From: Gammaproteobacteria bacterium
Lineage (GTDB): Bacteria; Pseudomonadota; Gammaproteobacteria; Eutrophobiales; Eutrophobiaceae
Direction: 5' to 3'
Length of the DNA: 32,032 nt
Assembly (NCBI GenBank): GCA_022826885.1
Contig: JAJDUB010000067.1
Span: forward strand, 1-32,032
Below the pieces are notes generated by a model that saw only the letters and a program-made list of their open reading frames with translations, was not told the DNA's origin and made no database searches. Below, one piece after another: positions 1 to 7,856 of the stretch. The stretch's first letter is position 1; every line of letters starts with the position of its first letter. Both the position numbers and the translations under genes were made by a program.

Positions 1-158
1 ATCGGGCCCACGTATTCGGCCGGGTCCCGCCCGATGCGGGAGCCGGTGACGATTAGCTCCTCCAATCCTTCCGAATGGGCCGGCGCCGGCGCCAGGCCGG
101 CAGCCAGGGAGCAGATCAGTGCCGTAACAAGTATGAATAAACGCAATTTCGATTCCAT
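1..158 (-). CDS. TonB-dependent receptor, N-terminal fragment (runs off window)
   Basis: An open frame on the minus strand begins with ATG at 158 and leaves the window at base 1, so only about 52 residues are seen. They form a signal peptide (MESKLRLF, then a hydrophobic stretch ending near APAHS) followed by GLEELIVTGSRIGRDP, the usual start of a TonB-dependent receptor (TonB-box-like segment and first strand of the plug). Such proteins are outer-membrane active transporters. An in-frame TAG lies four codons upstream of the ATG, so this is the first possible start. The gene diverges from the sugar dehydrogenase at 175 with only 16 bases between the two start codons. Substrate cannot be inferred from this fragment. 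Family call is fairly sure; completeness beyond the edge is unknown. Confidence 0.8.
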   Translation of the reverse strand, partial: MESKLRLFILVTALICSLAAGLAPAPAHSEGLEELIVTGSRIGRDPAEYVGP

Positions 159-174
159 AGTATAATTCTACCGT
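159..174. promoter_or_regulatory. Very short divergent intergenic region with possible -10 boxes
   Basis: Only 16 bases separate the divergent starts at 158 and 175. They contain TATAAT on the plus strand (161-166) and TATACT on the minus strand, each almost touching a start codon. No Shine-Dalgarno sequence is visible for either gene. Either the transcripts are almost leaderless or the real promoters lie inside the opposite coding regions. Confidence 0.3.
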
Positions 175-1251
175 ATGATTAAGCGTATTCTATTACTGTT
201 TTTGCTGACCCCTGCAGGATTTGCCGACACTGTTGTCGGTGATTTCCGGCTGTCCGTAGTGACCGATGAGGTTCCGGGAGCGAGACAGATGGCGGAAACG
301 GCGTCCGGCCTGTTGCTGGTGGGTTCGTTGCGCCAGGGGAACCTGTATGCCGTAGCGACCGGTGCGGACGGAACGGTTGAGGTGTTTACGTTTGCCAAGT
401 GGCTTGAGTTGCCCAGCGGCCTGGCGCTGATCGGCGGCGACCTGTACGTGGGAGCGCTGGACCGGGTGCTGCGCTATCGGTCTATTGAAAACACCTTTCG
501 TGACAATCCTGAACCGGAAATTGTGACCGATGAGTTGCCGGACGAGCGCCATCACGGTTGGAAATACCTGTCGGTCGGTCCCGATGGTTTCCTGTACGTT
601 CCCGTGGGCGCCCCCTGTAACATCTGCGAATCCGAAGACCCGCGCTTCGCCAGTATCTTGCGTATGGACCCGGAGACCGGTGAGACAACCCTATATGCAG
701 CCGGTGTGCGCAATTCCGTCGGTATGGCCTGGCATCCGGAGACCGGCGAACTCTGGTTCTCCGACAACGGTCGGGACTGGCTGGGGGATGATTTGCCTCC
801 CGAAGAGATAAACCGCGCGACGGGAGCCGGCGCCCACTACGGCTATCCCTACGTTCATGGCGAAGATATCCTCGATCCTGAGTTCGGTACGGGGCACGAC
901 CCGGCGGATTACGTACCCCCGGAGATCATGATCCAGGCCCATTCCGCGGCGCTGGGCCTGGCGTTTTACACCGGTGCGCAATTCCCCGAGTCGTACCGGC
1001 ACGCGCTGTTCATCGCCGAGCATGGCTCCTGGAACCGCTCCTCCAAGGTGGGTTACCGGGTCAGCGTCGTGCGCTTCGGCGCGTCCGGACCGGCATACGA
1101 ACCGTTCCTGGACCTCTGGCTCAAAGGTGAAAAGGTATCGGGCCGCCCCAACGACGTACTGGTATCCCGGGACGGCAGCCTGCTGATCTCGGATGACAAG
1201 GCAGGGGCGATTTACCGGGTGACTTACCAGGGAATGGAGGGGTCAGAGTAA
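175..1251 (+). CDS. PQQ-type soluble sugar dehydrogenase (GSDH/sorbosone dehydrogenase family), exported
   Basis: The 358-residue protein starts with a short signal peptide (MIKRILLLFLLTPAGFA) and then shows the beta-propeller pattern of PQQ-dependent aldose/sorbosone dehydrogenases. Visible motifs are HHGWKYLSVGPDGFLYV (about 126-142, with the likely catalytic His), the Cys pair in APCNIC (148, 151), AAGVRNSVGMAWHP (175-188), NGRDWLGDDLPPEEIN (198-213) and EHGSWNR (282-288). By family it would oxidise a sugar or aldehyde in the periplasm with PQQ as cofactor; no pqq biosynthesis genes are present. The family normally ends near IYRVTY. Here the last residues (GSE) and the TAA stop come from a palindromic repeat at 1239-1280. 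Substrate is unknown. Confidence 0.85.
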   Translation: MIKRILLLFLLTPAGFADTVVGDFRLSVVTDEVPGARQMAETASGLLLVGSLRQGNLYAVATGADGTVEVFTFAKWLELPSGLALIGGDLYVGALDRVLRYRSIENTFRDNPEPEIVTDELPDERHHGWKYLSVGPDGFLYVPVGAPCNICESEDPRFASILRMDPETGETTLYAAGVRNSVGMAWHPETGELWFSDNGRDWLGDDLPPEEINRATGAGAHYGYPYVHGEDILDPEFGTGHDPADYVPPEIMIQAHSAALGLAFYTGAQFPESYRHALFIAEHGSWNRSSKVGYRVSVVRFGASGPAYEPFLDLWLKGEKVSGRPNDVLVSRDGSLLISDDKAGAIYRVTYQGMEGSE

Positions 1252-1280
1252 AAATTCTTCGAATTTCTTACTCTGACCCC
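1239..1280. repeat. Palindromic repeat, family A (GGGGTCAGAGTAA type)
   Basis: The left arm GGGGTCAGAGTAAAAATTC (1239-1257) is mirrored by GAATTTCTTACTCTGACCCC (1261-1280), with one bulged base and a 3-base loop. The stop codon of the preceding gene (1249-1251) lies inside the left arm. It sits between two convergent genes and could act as a bidirectional transcription barrier. Related copies lie at 10176-10218 and 21170-21264. Confidence 0.9.
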
Positions 1281-1290
1281 ATATATCCGG

Positions 1291-1554
1291 TTACCCCCCG
1301 CCGATAGCGGGGACGAAAAACACCTCGTTGTCTTCCTGCAGGGGTTGCAGGTGTCCCAGTTGGCTGACCTGGCCGTTAACGGCAACCGCGATACCGGGTT
1401 TGAGTTTGTCGCCATCCATGAGCGCATCCTTTAATCCGGGGTAGGTCTCGTCCAGGGCGACTATCAGTCTCCTGACGGTGCGGCCTTCCATCTCGACGGT
1501 TTCCTCGCCGCCGGTATAGGTCTGCATGGCCTTGGGAATCCAGACCGTTGGCAT
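1291..1554 (-). CDS. MoaD/ThiS-family sulfur-carrier-like protein
   Basis: The 87-residue protein starts MPTVWIPKAMQTYTGG and ends in AIGGG, giving the ubiquitin-like beta-grasp pattern of MoaD/ThiS proteins, including the core LIVALDETYPGLKDAL and the segment IAVAVNGQ. The C-terminal Gly-Gly is what is adenylated and thiocarboxylated in this family, but here one further Gly follows, so trimming or a non-canonical role is possible. It is the last gene of a run that encodes a molybdenum hydroxylase, which fits a part in molybdopterin supply or sulfuration. A 58-base gap containing a palindrome separates it from the Mo subunit gene. The first ATG gives the usual family N-terminus. Confidence 0.8.
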   Translation of the reverse strand: MPTVWIPKAMQTYTGGEETVEMEGRTVRRLIVALDETYPGLKDALMDGDKLKPGIAVAVNGQVSQLGHLQPLQEDNEVFFVPAIGGG

Positions 1555-1570
1555 GTCAGTCTGATTGAAA

Positions 1571-1595
1571 GGGGACAGATTTAAAATCTGTCCCC
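1571..1595. repeat. Perfect palindrome, family B (GGGGACAGATTT type)
   Basis: Arms GGGGACAGATTT (1571-1582) and AAATCTGTCCCC (1584-1595) are perfectly complementary around one central base. It lies between the Mo subunit gene and the MoaD-like gene. The same palindrome, differing at the central base, occurs twice inside the coding sequence at 21290-24517. Confidence 0.92.
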
Positions 1596-1611
1596 GGTCG
1601 ATGCTTCATCA

Positions 1612-3903
1612 TCAGGCGGCTTTGGCCGGCTCAGCGGCCTTGACGGCAGCGCAGACCTTACGGGGCGCCATGGGCATGGAGTACAGGCGCACCCCGACTG
1701 CGTCATAGATGGCGTTGGCTATGGCCGCGGGCGGCGGTGCAATGGAGATCTCGCCGCAGCCGCGTACGCCGAACGGGTGGGCGGGGTTGGGCGATTCCAG
1801 CACCACCGTCTCCAGCATGGGGACGTCCAGTGAAGTAGGCAGACGGTAGTCCAGCAGGCTGGCGTTCTTCAGGCGTCCTTCATCGTCGTAGAAATACTCT
1901 TCGTTCAGGGCCATTCCGATTCCCTGTACCGCGGCGCCCTGCATCTGGCCCTCCACGTAATCCGGGTGTACCGCCTTGCCTACGTCCTGGAAGACCGTGT
2001 AGCGCAGGATGTCCACCTTGCCCGTTTCCGGGTCCACCTCGACGTCCACCAGGTGCGCGGCAGTCCCCGGGATAAAACTCTGGGTGTGGCCGGTCCTGTG
2101 GTGGCTGATGGGCCCGCCGGTCTCGAACATTCTCGCCGCCAGTTCATTAAACGTAATGGTCTGTCCGGGTTCAGCCTTGTTGCTGAAAACGCCGTTTTCG
2201 ACGCTGACCTGGCCGGCATCAGTCTCCCACAGCAATACGGCCCGCTCGCACATCTGTTTCAGTATTTCCTGCGCCACCTCGCAAACAACCGCGCCGGTGC
2301 TGTAGGTGGTCCGGCTGCCCACCGAAGGCAGGGAAAAACCGATGGACTGGGTATCGGACACCGTCGGGGATACCTGTTCGACGTCAATTCCCAGGGTCTC
2401 CGCGGCCTGCATGGCCAGCGAGATACGGGTGCCGCTCAGGTCGGGGCTGGCCGTGGCCAGGGTAACGGACCCGTCCGGGTTGACTTGCATGCGCGCGCTG
2501 GAGATCTCGCCGATGTTGAACCATATACTGTAGGCAAGACCCCGTCCCCGGTTCGCACCTTCCAGGGGCGCCTGGTAATGGGGATGCGCCTTCACGGTTT
2601 CCATCATTTTTTCCGTATCTATGGGCGCCAGCGGGAATCCCGGCACCAGGCGGTCTCCTGACCTCATCAGGTTTTTCATGCGGAATTCAATGGGGTCCAT
2701 TCCCAGTTCACAGGCCAGTTCATCGATCATCTGTTCCACTGCGAACAGGGCCTGGGGCGCGCCCGGGGCCCGGTAGGGGCGCATGGTGGGCTTGTTGACG
2801 ATGACGTCGAAGCCGTCGATATGGATATTGGGTATGTTGTAGCGCGACGTGGCGGACATGACGCCGAGGAACAGGGGCCCGCCGGCATAGGCGCCGGCCT
2901 CGTAAGCCATATGCAGGTGGGCTGCCGTGAGCGTACCGTCCTGTTTGACGCCGAACTTCAGCTTGATATACGTGCCCGAACTCGGCCCGGTCGCACGGAA
3001 CACCTCGTCGCGGCGCATGGCTATCTTGACCGGGCATTGTGATTTTTTCGAGAGAAAGGCCGCCACCGGATCGATATAGAGGCGCTCCTTGCCGCCGAAA
3101 CCGCCGCCAATCTCCAGCGGCACAACATTGATGTTGCTGATCGGCACCTGGATGATGTCGGCCAGGTGATCGCGCAAGGCGAACTGCCCCTGGGTCGCGG
3201 TCCACACGGTCACGTAATCGTTACTGTCCCAGGTCACCGTGGTGACATGGCTTTCGATGTAACCCTGGTGGATGGTCTCAGCCGTGTATTCCCGCTCCAG
3301 GACCAGGTCTGCCTCGGCGAAACCCTGTTCCGGATCGCCGTTGCCCAGTTGCAGGCGGCTGGCATTGGGCAGGTATTTTTCCGTCGGCGCGATGAACCCG
3401 CCCGGGTGAAAATCCTCGTGGATCACCGGGGCATCATCCGCCATGGCCGCGCGTACATTCATCACCGGCGGCAACAACTCATATTCCACCTTGATCAGGT
3501 TCACTGCAAGTTCCGCATCATGCGGGTTGTCCGCGGCCACCGCGGCCAGGGCATGGCCGTCATACAGGACCTTGTCCTTTGCCATGCAGTTCTCGGACAT
3601 CTCGCGGATATTGAGCACGCCGGCAGTGCCCTGGTTAAGCAGTTCGTGCCTGACGGCAGGGAAGTCGGCCCCGGTCACGACAGCGCGCACGCCGGGCAGG
3701 GCCTCGGCGGCGCTGGTATCGATGGACAGGATGCGTGCATGGGCATGGGGGCTGCGGAGTATCTTGCCGTGCAACATGTTCGGCAGGTGAAAATCGTCGG
3801 CAAACTGCGCCCGTCCCGTCACCTTGTCGAGGCCGTCCGGACGTATCGGCGAGGTGCCGACCACGTTGAAACCGTTTTTTGGTGATGTGTCGCTCATTGT
3901 CAT
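1612..3903 (-). CDS. Molybdenum hydroxylase, large (Mo-pterin) subunit, xanthine dehydrogenase/CoxL family
   Basis: This 763-residue protein is the molybdopterin-binding subunit of a three-subunit hydroxylase. Visible motifs are GRAQFADDF near the N-terminus, GGGFGGKE (266-273), RPYRAPGAPQ (375-384) and GVRGCGE (712-718), whose Glu is the expected catalytic base. The active-site loop of true form I CO dehydrogenase (AYxCSFR) is replaced by RPYRAPGA, so this is an aldehyde-oxidase or N-heterocycle type hydroxylase. The reaction would be water-derived hydroxylation of an electron-poor ring carbon or an aldehyde. The start ATG at 3903 overlaps the stop of the 2Fe-2S subunit (ATGA), which supports translational coupling. 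The neighbouring NicX-like dioxygenase and PhzS-like monooxygenase suggest a heteroaromatic substrate. Confidence 0.9.
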   Translation of the reverse strand: MTMSDTSPKNGFNVVGTSPIRPDGLDKVTGRAQFADDFHLPNMLHGKILRSPHAHARILSIDTSAAEALPGVRAVVTGADFPAVRHELLNQGTAGVLNIREMSENCMAKDKVLYDGHALAAVAADNPHDAELAVNLIKVEYELLPPVMNVRAAMADDAPVIHEDFHPGGFIAPTEKYLPNASRLQLGNGDPEQGFAEADLVLEREYTAETIHQGYIESHVTTVTWDSNDYVTVWTATQGQFALRDHLADIIQVPISNINVVPLEIGGGFGGKERLYIDPVAAFLSKKSQCPVKIAMRRDEVFRATGPSSGTYIKLKFGVKQDGTLTAAHLHMAYEAGAYAGGPLFLGVMSATSRYNIPNIHIDGFDVIVNKPTMRPYRAPGAPQALFAVEQMIDELACELGMDPIEFRMKNLMRSGDRLVPGFPLAPIDTEKMMETVKAHPHYQAPLEGANRGRGLAYSIWFNIGEISSARMQVNPDGSVTLATASPDLSGTRISLAMQAAETLGIDVEQVSPTVSDTQSIGFSLPSVGSRTTYSTGAVVCEVAQEILKQMCERAVLLWETDAGQVSVENGVFSNKAEPGQTITFNELAARMFETGGPISHHRTGHTQSFIPGTAAHLVDVEVDPETGKVDILRYTVFQDVGKAVHPDYVEGQMQGAAVQGIGMALNEEYFYDDEGRLKNASLLDYRLPTSLDVPMLETVVLESPNPAHPFGVRGCGEISIAPPPAAIANAIYDAVGVRLYSMPMAPRKVCAAVKAAEPAKAA

Positions 3904-4367
3904 GCCTCCACAGCTTTCAATACCGAACGCACCAGCTTGTCATAGCCGGTGCACCGGCACAGGTTGCCCGCCAGCCAGTGGCGCACCTGCTGTTCGTCCG
4001 GTCGGGGAGTTTTATCCAGCAATGCCTTTGCGGACATCAGGAAACCGGGTGTGCAGATACCGCATTGCAGCCCGGTCTCTTCCAGGAAAGCCCGTTGCAG
4101 GGGGTGCAGTTCATCGCCTGTCGCCAGCCCTTCAATGGTCTCGACACTGCTGCCCTCCGCCTCGACGGCCAGCATGCAGCAGGCATCCAGCAATACGCCG
4201 TCGACGATGACGCTGCAGGCGCCGCAGTTGCCGTCGTTGCAGCCTTCCTTCGTGCCGGTGAGGTACAGCACGTCGCGCAATACTTCCAGCAGGCTCTGGC
4301 GCGGTTCGCACAGGAATTGCTTCTCCTCGCCGTTAATTGTTGCCGTCACCAGTGATTTGCCGCTCAT
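3900..4367 (-). CDS. Molybdenum hydroxylase, small 2Fe-2S subunit (CoxS family)
   Basis: The 155-residue protein has both iron-sulfur domains of this family. The plant-ferredoxin-type cluster ligands are Cys43, 48, 51 and 63 (CNDGNCGAC, then DAC), and the alpha-helical domain has Cys102, 105, 137 and 139 (CGICTPG and CRCTGY). It carries electrons from the molybdenum centre to FAD. The gene overlaps both partners by four bases (ATGA at each junction), giving the order FAD subunit, 2Fe-2S subunit, Mo subunit, as in cox-type operons. Length and motifs are normal. Confidence 0.95.
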   Translation of the reverse strand: MSGKSLVTATINGEEKQFLCEPRQSLLEVLRDVLYLTGTKEGCNDGNCGACSVIVDGVLLDACCMLAVEAEGSSVETIEGLATGDELHPLQRAFLEETGLQCGICTPGFLMSAKALLDKTPRPDEQQVRHWLAGNLCRCTGYDKLVRSVLKAVEA

Positions 4368-5245
4368 TGTATTTTCTCTCCCCTGGCCCGGTCGCAGGCG
4401 CGTCGCAGCGCCCTTGCCGTCAGGACTTCAACCAGTTGCTTTCGATGTTCTACGGTGCCGCGCATGTCGTTGATGGGTGTGGACGCATCCCGGGCAATGC
4501 GGGCGGCCGAGGCAATCGACCCGTCGTTAACGGGTTTGCCGGCGAGGGCGGCGCCGGCCGCTTCCACATACAAGGGGACCGGGGCCACCGCGCCGATGGC
4601 TATGCGGGCCGCACTGATGGTCTCACCGGTTTCGTCCAGGTCGACCCGGGCCGCGGCATTCGCCACCGCGATATCCATTTCGTTGCGCGGGATAAAACGC
4701 AGGAACGCGGCGCCGGAGTTTGCCTGGGGCGCCGGAATAGACAGGGAGACCAGGATTTCATCGGGCGCCAGCGAAGTCAGGCCGGGTCCGGTGCAGATTT
4801 CTTCCACCGGCGCTTGACGTTCTCCACGGGCGCTGGCGATATGGGCGGTCGCGCCGTAGACGATTACAGGAGGTACGGTATCGGCGCTGGGCGCGGCATT
4901 ACACAGGTTGCCGCCGAAGGTTGCCCGCCCCTGGATCTGTATGCCGCCGATCAGGGTCGCCGCATCTGCCAGGGCCGGAAATTTTTCTATTATTTCCGGG
5001 TGTTCCCAGACTGTCCGGCAACTGACTGCGGCGCCGATGGTCAGCCGTCCGGCATCCAGTTGCAGGCGGGTAAGTTCCGGAATTTTTTTTGCGTCGATGA
5101 CGACCTCGGGTGACTTGCGGCCGTTGCGCATGAATATGAGCAGGTCCGTGCCACCGGCCAGCAGTTGCGCCGAACCCGCGTGTTCGGCCATGAGTGCCGC
5201 TGCCTCGTCCAGTCTGCGCGGCGCCAGGTATTGGAAGTCTTTCAT
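4364..5245 (-). CDS. Molybdenum hydroxylase, medium FAD-binding subunit (CoxM family)
   Basis: The 293-residue protein matches the FAD subunit of three-component molybdenum hydroxylases. AGGTDLL (30-36) and the segment TLIGGIQIQGRATFGGN followed by LCNA (97-117) bind FAD, and the C-terminal third has the CODH-flavoprotein C-domain pattern. It would pass electrons on to an external acceptor. It is the first of the three subunits and lies 14 bases downstream of the NicX-like gene, so it is probably on the same transcript. The start ATG at 5245 is the only reasonable one. Confidence 0.92.
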   Translation of the reverse strand: MKDFQYLAPRRLDEAAALMAEHAGSAQLLAGGTDLLIFMRNGRKSPEVVIDAKKIPELTRLQLDAGRLTIGAAVSCRTVWEHPEIIEKFPALADAATLIGGIQIQGRATFGGNLCNAAPSADTVPPVIVYGATAHIASARGERQAPVEEICTGPGLTSLAPDEILVSLSIPAPQANSGAAFLRFIPRNEMDIAVANAAARVDLDETGETISAARIAIGAVAPVPLYVEAAGAALAGKPVNDGSIASAARIARDASTPINDMRGTVEHRKQLVEVLTARALRRACDRARGEKIQ

Positions 5246-5259
5246 GGGTCGTTTTCTTG

Positions 5260-6342
5260 TTACGTGTACTTGATGCGTTCGACGATCATATTATCATCGA
5301 TAATCCGGCCGTTTTCTATGATGATCTCGCCGTCCAGTTCCATGGTGCAGTCCCGCATGGGCACGTCGTAGTGACCGCGGGTGGTGCGCTTGCCGCCGCC
5401 CTGGTTATTGGGGCCGGTCGAGAACAGGAAGTTGCCGGGGAAGGTGCGGGCCGCGGCCCGGCTGCGTTCCGGTTCGTCGCCATTGAGGGCGATGCCGTAC
5501 CACAGGGCCTGCGGGTTCAGGCCCCAGCCCAGGTGGGAGACCGCGTAAGGGTCCCTGTCCCCGGCGTCCGCCCGGTTGTCATCCAGCCAGTCCTGCATGA
5601 GCTTGGCGTCGAGTCCGCCTTCCACCTTGTCGATAAAGCCGTCGCAGACGGTCATCCTGACTTCATCCTGGATATAGCGGCAATACGGCAGAATCACGAT
5701 GTCTCCCGGCTGGAATACCACCGTGCCGTTGGCGCTGCCCTCATTGGGGAAAGTGTGCACATGGCCGCCGCCCCAGTGGTCGAACCGGCCCGGGGCATCG
5801 GCGTAGCCGTACTGGCTCATCACCGGGTATTCCCCGCAATCGTAGGTCAGGTCGGTGCCGGCCTTGCTGGTAACGCGTATATGTTTTGTATTCGCCAGCA
5901 GGGCGTCGGCATAGAGCACCGCTTCCTTGAGGCCCGGCGGGGCCATCAGTTGTTCAAGGTCGTCGGGAGAATCGATGATCATCAGCACCCGGGTGCCGGC
6001 ATCCCGGACCTGCTTCAACCAGCTTGTGAACAGGGGCACGTGCAGGGCGACGATGATGTCCGCGGCCCTGGCCGCCTCCAGGGTCCCCTTGCACTGGCCC
6101 ACGGTGGGAACCCCGACCTTGGTCCAGGACGGAATGGAATTGACGCACATTTCATACACGTCTGCGCCCAGGTCTTCGGCCGCGGCGAAGGCCGCTTCTA
6201 TGTACTCGCGCCGGGTGGCAAGGTCGCTCAGCAGCATCACGGTCTCGTCCTGCTGCACATTGCAAAGTTCGAATTCTTTCTTGAACAGTATCCCCAGCTT
6301 GGCCGGGTTCAATTCCTGTACGCGGGTGATTGCAGGCAACAT
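5260..6342 (-). CDS. NicX-like ring-cleaving dioxygenase (2,5-dihydroxypyridine 5,6-dioxygenase family)
   Basis: The 360-residue protein resembles NicX of the aerobic nicotinate pathway along its central and C-terminal parts. Shared segments, from memory of the family, are SKAGTDL (159-165), YGYADAPGRFDHW (178-190), FPNEGSANGT (198-207), SHLGWGLNPQA (269-279), GNFLFSTGPN (303-312) and GHYDVPMRDC (323-332). NicX binds Fe(II) through two His and one Asp; the matching residues here would be His270, His324 and Asp326. The family belongs to the M29-peptidase-like fold and opens 2,5-dihydroxypyridine to N-formylmaleamate. The genes for the next nicotinate steps (deformylase, maleamate amidase, maleate isomerase) are absent. 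The true substrate may be a substituted pyridine or another hydroxylated N-heterocycle. Confidence 0.82.
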   Translation of the reverse strand: MLPAITRVQELNPAKLGILFKKEFELCNVQQDETVMLLSDLATRREYIEAAFAAAEDLGADVYEMCVNSIPSWTKVGVPTVGQCKGTLEAARAADIIVALHVPLFTSWLKQVRDAGTRVLMIIDSPDDLEQLMAPPGLKEAVLYADALLANTKHIRVTSKAGTDLTYDCGEYPVMSQYGYADAPGRFDHWGGGHVHTFPNEGSANGTVVFQPGDIVILPYCRYIQDEVRMTVCDGFIDKVEGGLDAKLMQDWLDDNRADAGDRDPYAVSHLGWGLNPQALWYGIALNGDEPERSRAAARTFPGNFLFSTGPNNQGGGKRTTRGHYDVPMRDCTMELDGEIIIENGRIIDDNMIVERIKYT

Positions 6343-6413
6343 GTTATTTCCTCCCCATAATCTCTGCCGTCATGATTGAATGACTGCGCGGTTTTGTCAA
6401 CACCCCATATTTT

Positions 6414-7667
6414 TCAGAGCGCGTAGGAGGGACTGTTGTTGAGTGTTTCGACGGCAAAACCGGAGCGCGCCTTGAATTCGTCGATAACGGATTGCAGCCT
6501 GGCCTCGCTGACATGGTCGTGAATGTTCTCTGCATCATCCGGGCATTCGTTTCTCACTATCTCAAGCACTTCATCGGGGCCGTTCTCGCGGCTGGCCAGC
6601 ACCACCCGGTTTGCTTTCGGCAGCCGGTCGGCTTCATAGGTCTTCAGGCCGTCCACCGGGTCGCGCCGTGTCCCCAGCGCGTGGGCCAGTGCCCGCCCGT
6701 CAATGATGGCATGCACCGCGCCACTGGAGCTGACCGGGATCAGGGGGTGCGCCGCGTCGCCCAGCAGTGTCACCCGGTCGAATGTCCATTGCCGCAACGG
6801 GTCCCTGTCGTATATCGGGAATTCAAAGATCTGTTCCGTTGCGGAAATGATGCCGGGCACGTCCAGCCAGTCGAAGCGCCAGTCGCGGTACAGTTCGACC
6901 AGGTTATCCGGTTCGGTCAGTTTGCCCCAGTCCTCCTCCTGGCGTTTGTCCGTCTCGAAGGGGACGGCGGCAATCCAGTTGATATGGCTGCCTCCGCTCC
7001 GTTGCAGAACGCCGGAGATGGGGTAGGACACCAGGCGCAGGCGGTTGTCGCCGCAAATGACCATGGACTCGCCGTCGAGGAAAGGCGCCGCCTTCAGCGC
7101 GCCGCGGAAACAGACCATGCCGGCGTATACCGCAGCGCCTTCGTCAGGATACAGCGCTTTCCTGGTGACGGAATGCAGGCCGTCCGCGCCGATGAGCAGG
7201 TCGCCCGTGACTTCGGCCGCCGGTTGTTTCGATGACGGGTCGATGAAACTTGCAGTGATCGAGTCGCTGTCCTGTCTGAAACCCGCAAGCTGGTGGCGGG
7301 TGAGAACCCTCTCCGGTCCTGCGCGCTGCTTGAATGTTTCCAGCAGCAGCAACTGCAACTCGCCGCGGTGCACCGAGTACTGCGGCCACGAGTAACCGGC
7401 GTATTCGCCGCAGGGCACGCTGAGAGCGAGCTTGCCGCGGCGGGTAAAATACTTCATTGAGCGGGTGCGGACGGCGATCCGGTCCAGATCGTCCTTGAGG
7501 CCGAGAGCGATCAGTTCCCGCGCCGCGTGGGGCAGGATATTGATGCCCACACCCAACGGCTCTATCGTCCTGGCGCTTTCAAACACCGTGACCTCGATAC
7601 CGAGTTTCTCCAGGCTCAGCGCAGCGGTCAGGCCGCCGATTCCCGCTCCTGCTATCAACACATGCAT
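6414..7667 (-). CDS. FAD-dependent aromatic monooxygenase, PhzS/NicC-like (class A flavoprotein hydroxylase)
   Basis: The 417-residue protein is a class A flavin hydroxylase. It has the N-terminal dinucleotide motif GAGIGG (7-12), the DG motif GADGLHS (160-166) and the FAD ribityl motif GDAAHP (303-308). PLGVGINILPHAARE (38-51) and PQYSVHRGELQ (95-105) resemble PhzS, which decarboxylates and hydroxylates a phenazine carboxylate. The loop after GDAAHP reads IPVSSSGAVHAI, where this group more often has GSNGASQAI, so the active site may differ. It lies between the NicX-like dioxygenase (72 bases downstream) and the alcohol dehydrogenase. A role converting a hydroxylated N-heteroaromatic carboxylate to a dihydroxy compound for the dioxygenase would make a NicC-like step. 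That role is inferred. Confidence 0.82.
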   Translation of the reverse strand: MHVLIAGAGIGGLTAALSLEKLGIEVTVFESARTIEPLGVGINILPHAARELIALGLKDDLDRIAVRTRSMKYFTRRGKLALSVPCGEYAGYSWPQYSVHRGELQLLLLETFKQRAGPERVLTRHQLAGFRQDSDSITASFIDPSSKQPAAEVTGDLLIGADGLHSVTRKALYPDEGAAVYAGMVCFRGALKAAPFLDGESMVICGDNRLRLVSYPISGVLQRSGGSHINWIAAVPFETDKRQEEDWGKLTEPDNLVELYRDWRFDWLDVPGIISATEQIFEFPIYDRDPLRQWTFDRVTLLGDAAHPLIPVSSSGAVHAIIDGRALAHALGTRRDPVDGLKTYEADRLPKANRVVLASRENGPDEVLEIVRNECPDDAENIHDHVSEARLQSVIDEFKARSGFAVETLNNSPSYAL

Positions 7668-7713
7668 ATCAGTCTCATTTTATACATAACGGCAAAAATA
7701 ATTCCGCATCATG

Positions 7714-7811
7714 GTTCGTCATTCCCGCGCAGGCGGGAATCCAGTAAGCAGACATTCATTATAAGGAGTTTTTCTGTCAACTGGATTCCCGCCTGCGCGG
7801 GAATGACGAAC
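7714..7811. repeat. 32-base perfect inverted repeat with nested hairpins
   Basis: Bases 7714-7745 and 7780-7811 are perfect reverse complements, separated by a 34-base spacer. Each arm holds its own hairpin, ATTCCCGC-GCAG-GCGGGAAT (7721-7740 in the left arm). This resembles the dispersed ATTCCCGC..GCGGGAAT repeats seen in many proteobacteria, here as a head-to-head pair like a small non-autonomous element. It fills most of the gap between the alcohol dehydrogenase and monooxygenase genes. Confidence 0.95.
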
Positions 7812-7856
7812 GGAGTGTTATTTGTGTCGTTACGTATAATCGATTCAGCCTGGATT

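Noticed and set aside
1612..5245. Reading the three-subunit Mo enzyme as a carbon monoxide dehydrogenase
   Set aside because: The subunit order fits, but the large subunit lacks the AYxCSFR active-site loop and has RPYRAPGA instead, and no cox accessory genes are present.
5194..6360. A 388-codon plus-strand frame opposite the NicX-like gene
   Set aside because: The opposite strand carries clear family motifs and operon spacing; this frame is a coding shadow. The same holds for 17289-18449, 22331-23185, 19491-20552 and 28426-29844.
7714..7811. Possible CRISPR or attachment site because of the repeated 32-mer
   Set aside because: There are only two copies, in inverted orientation, with no spacer series and no cas or integrase genes nearby.
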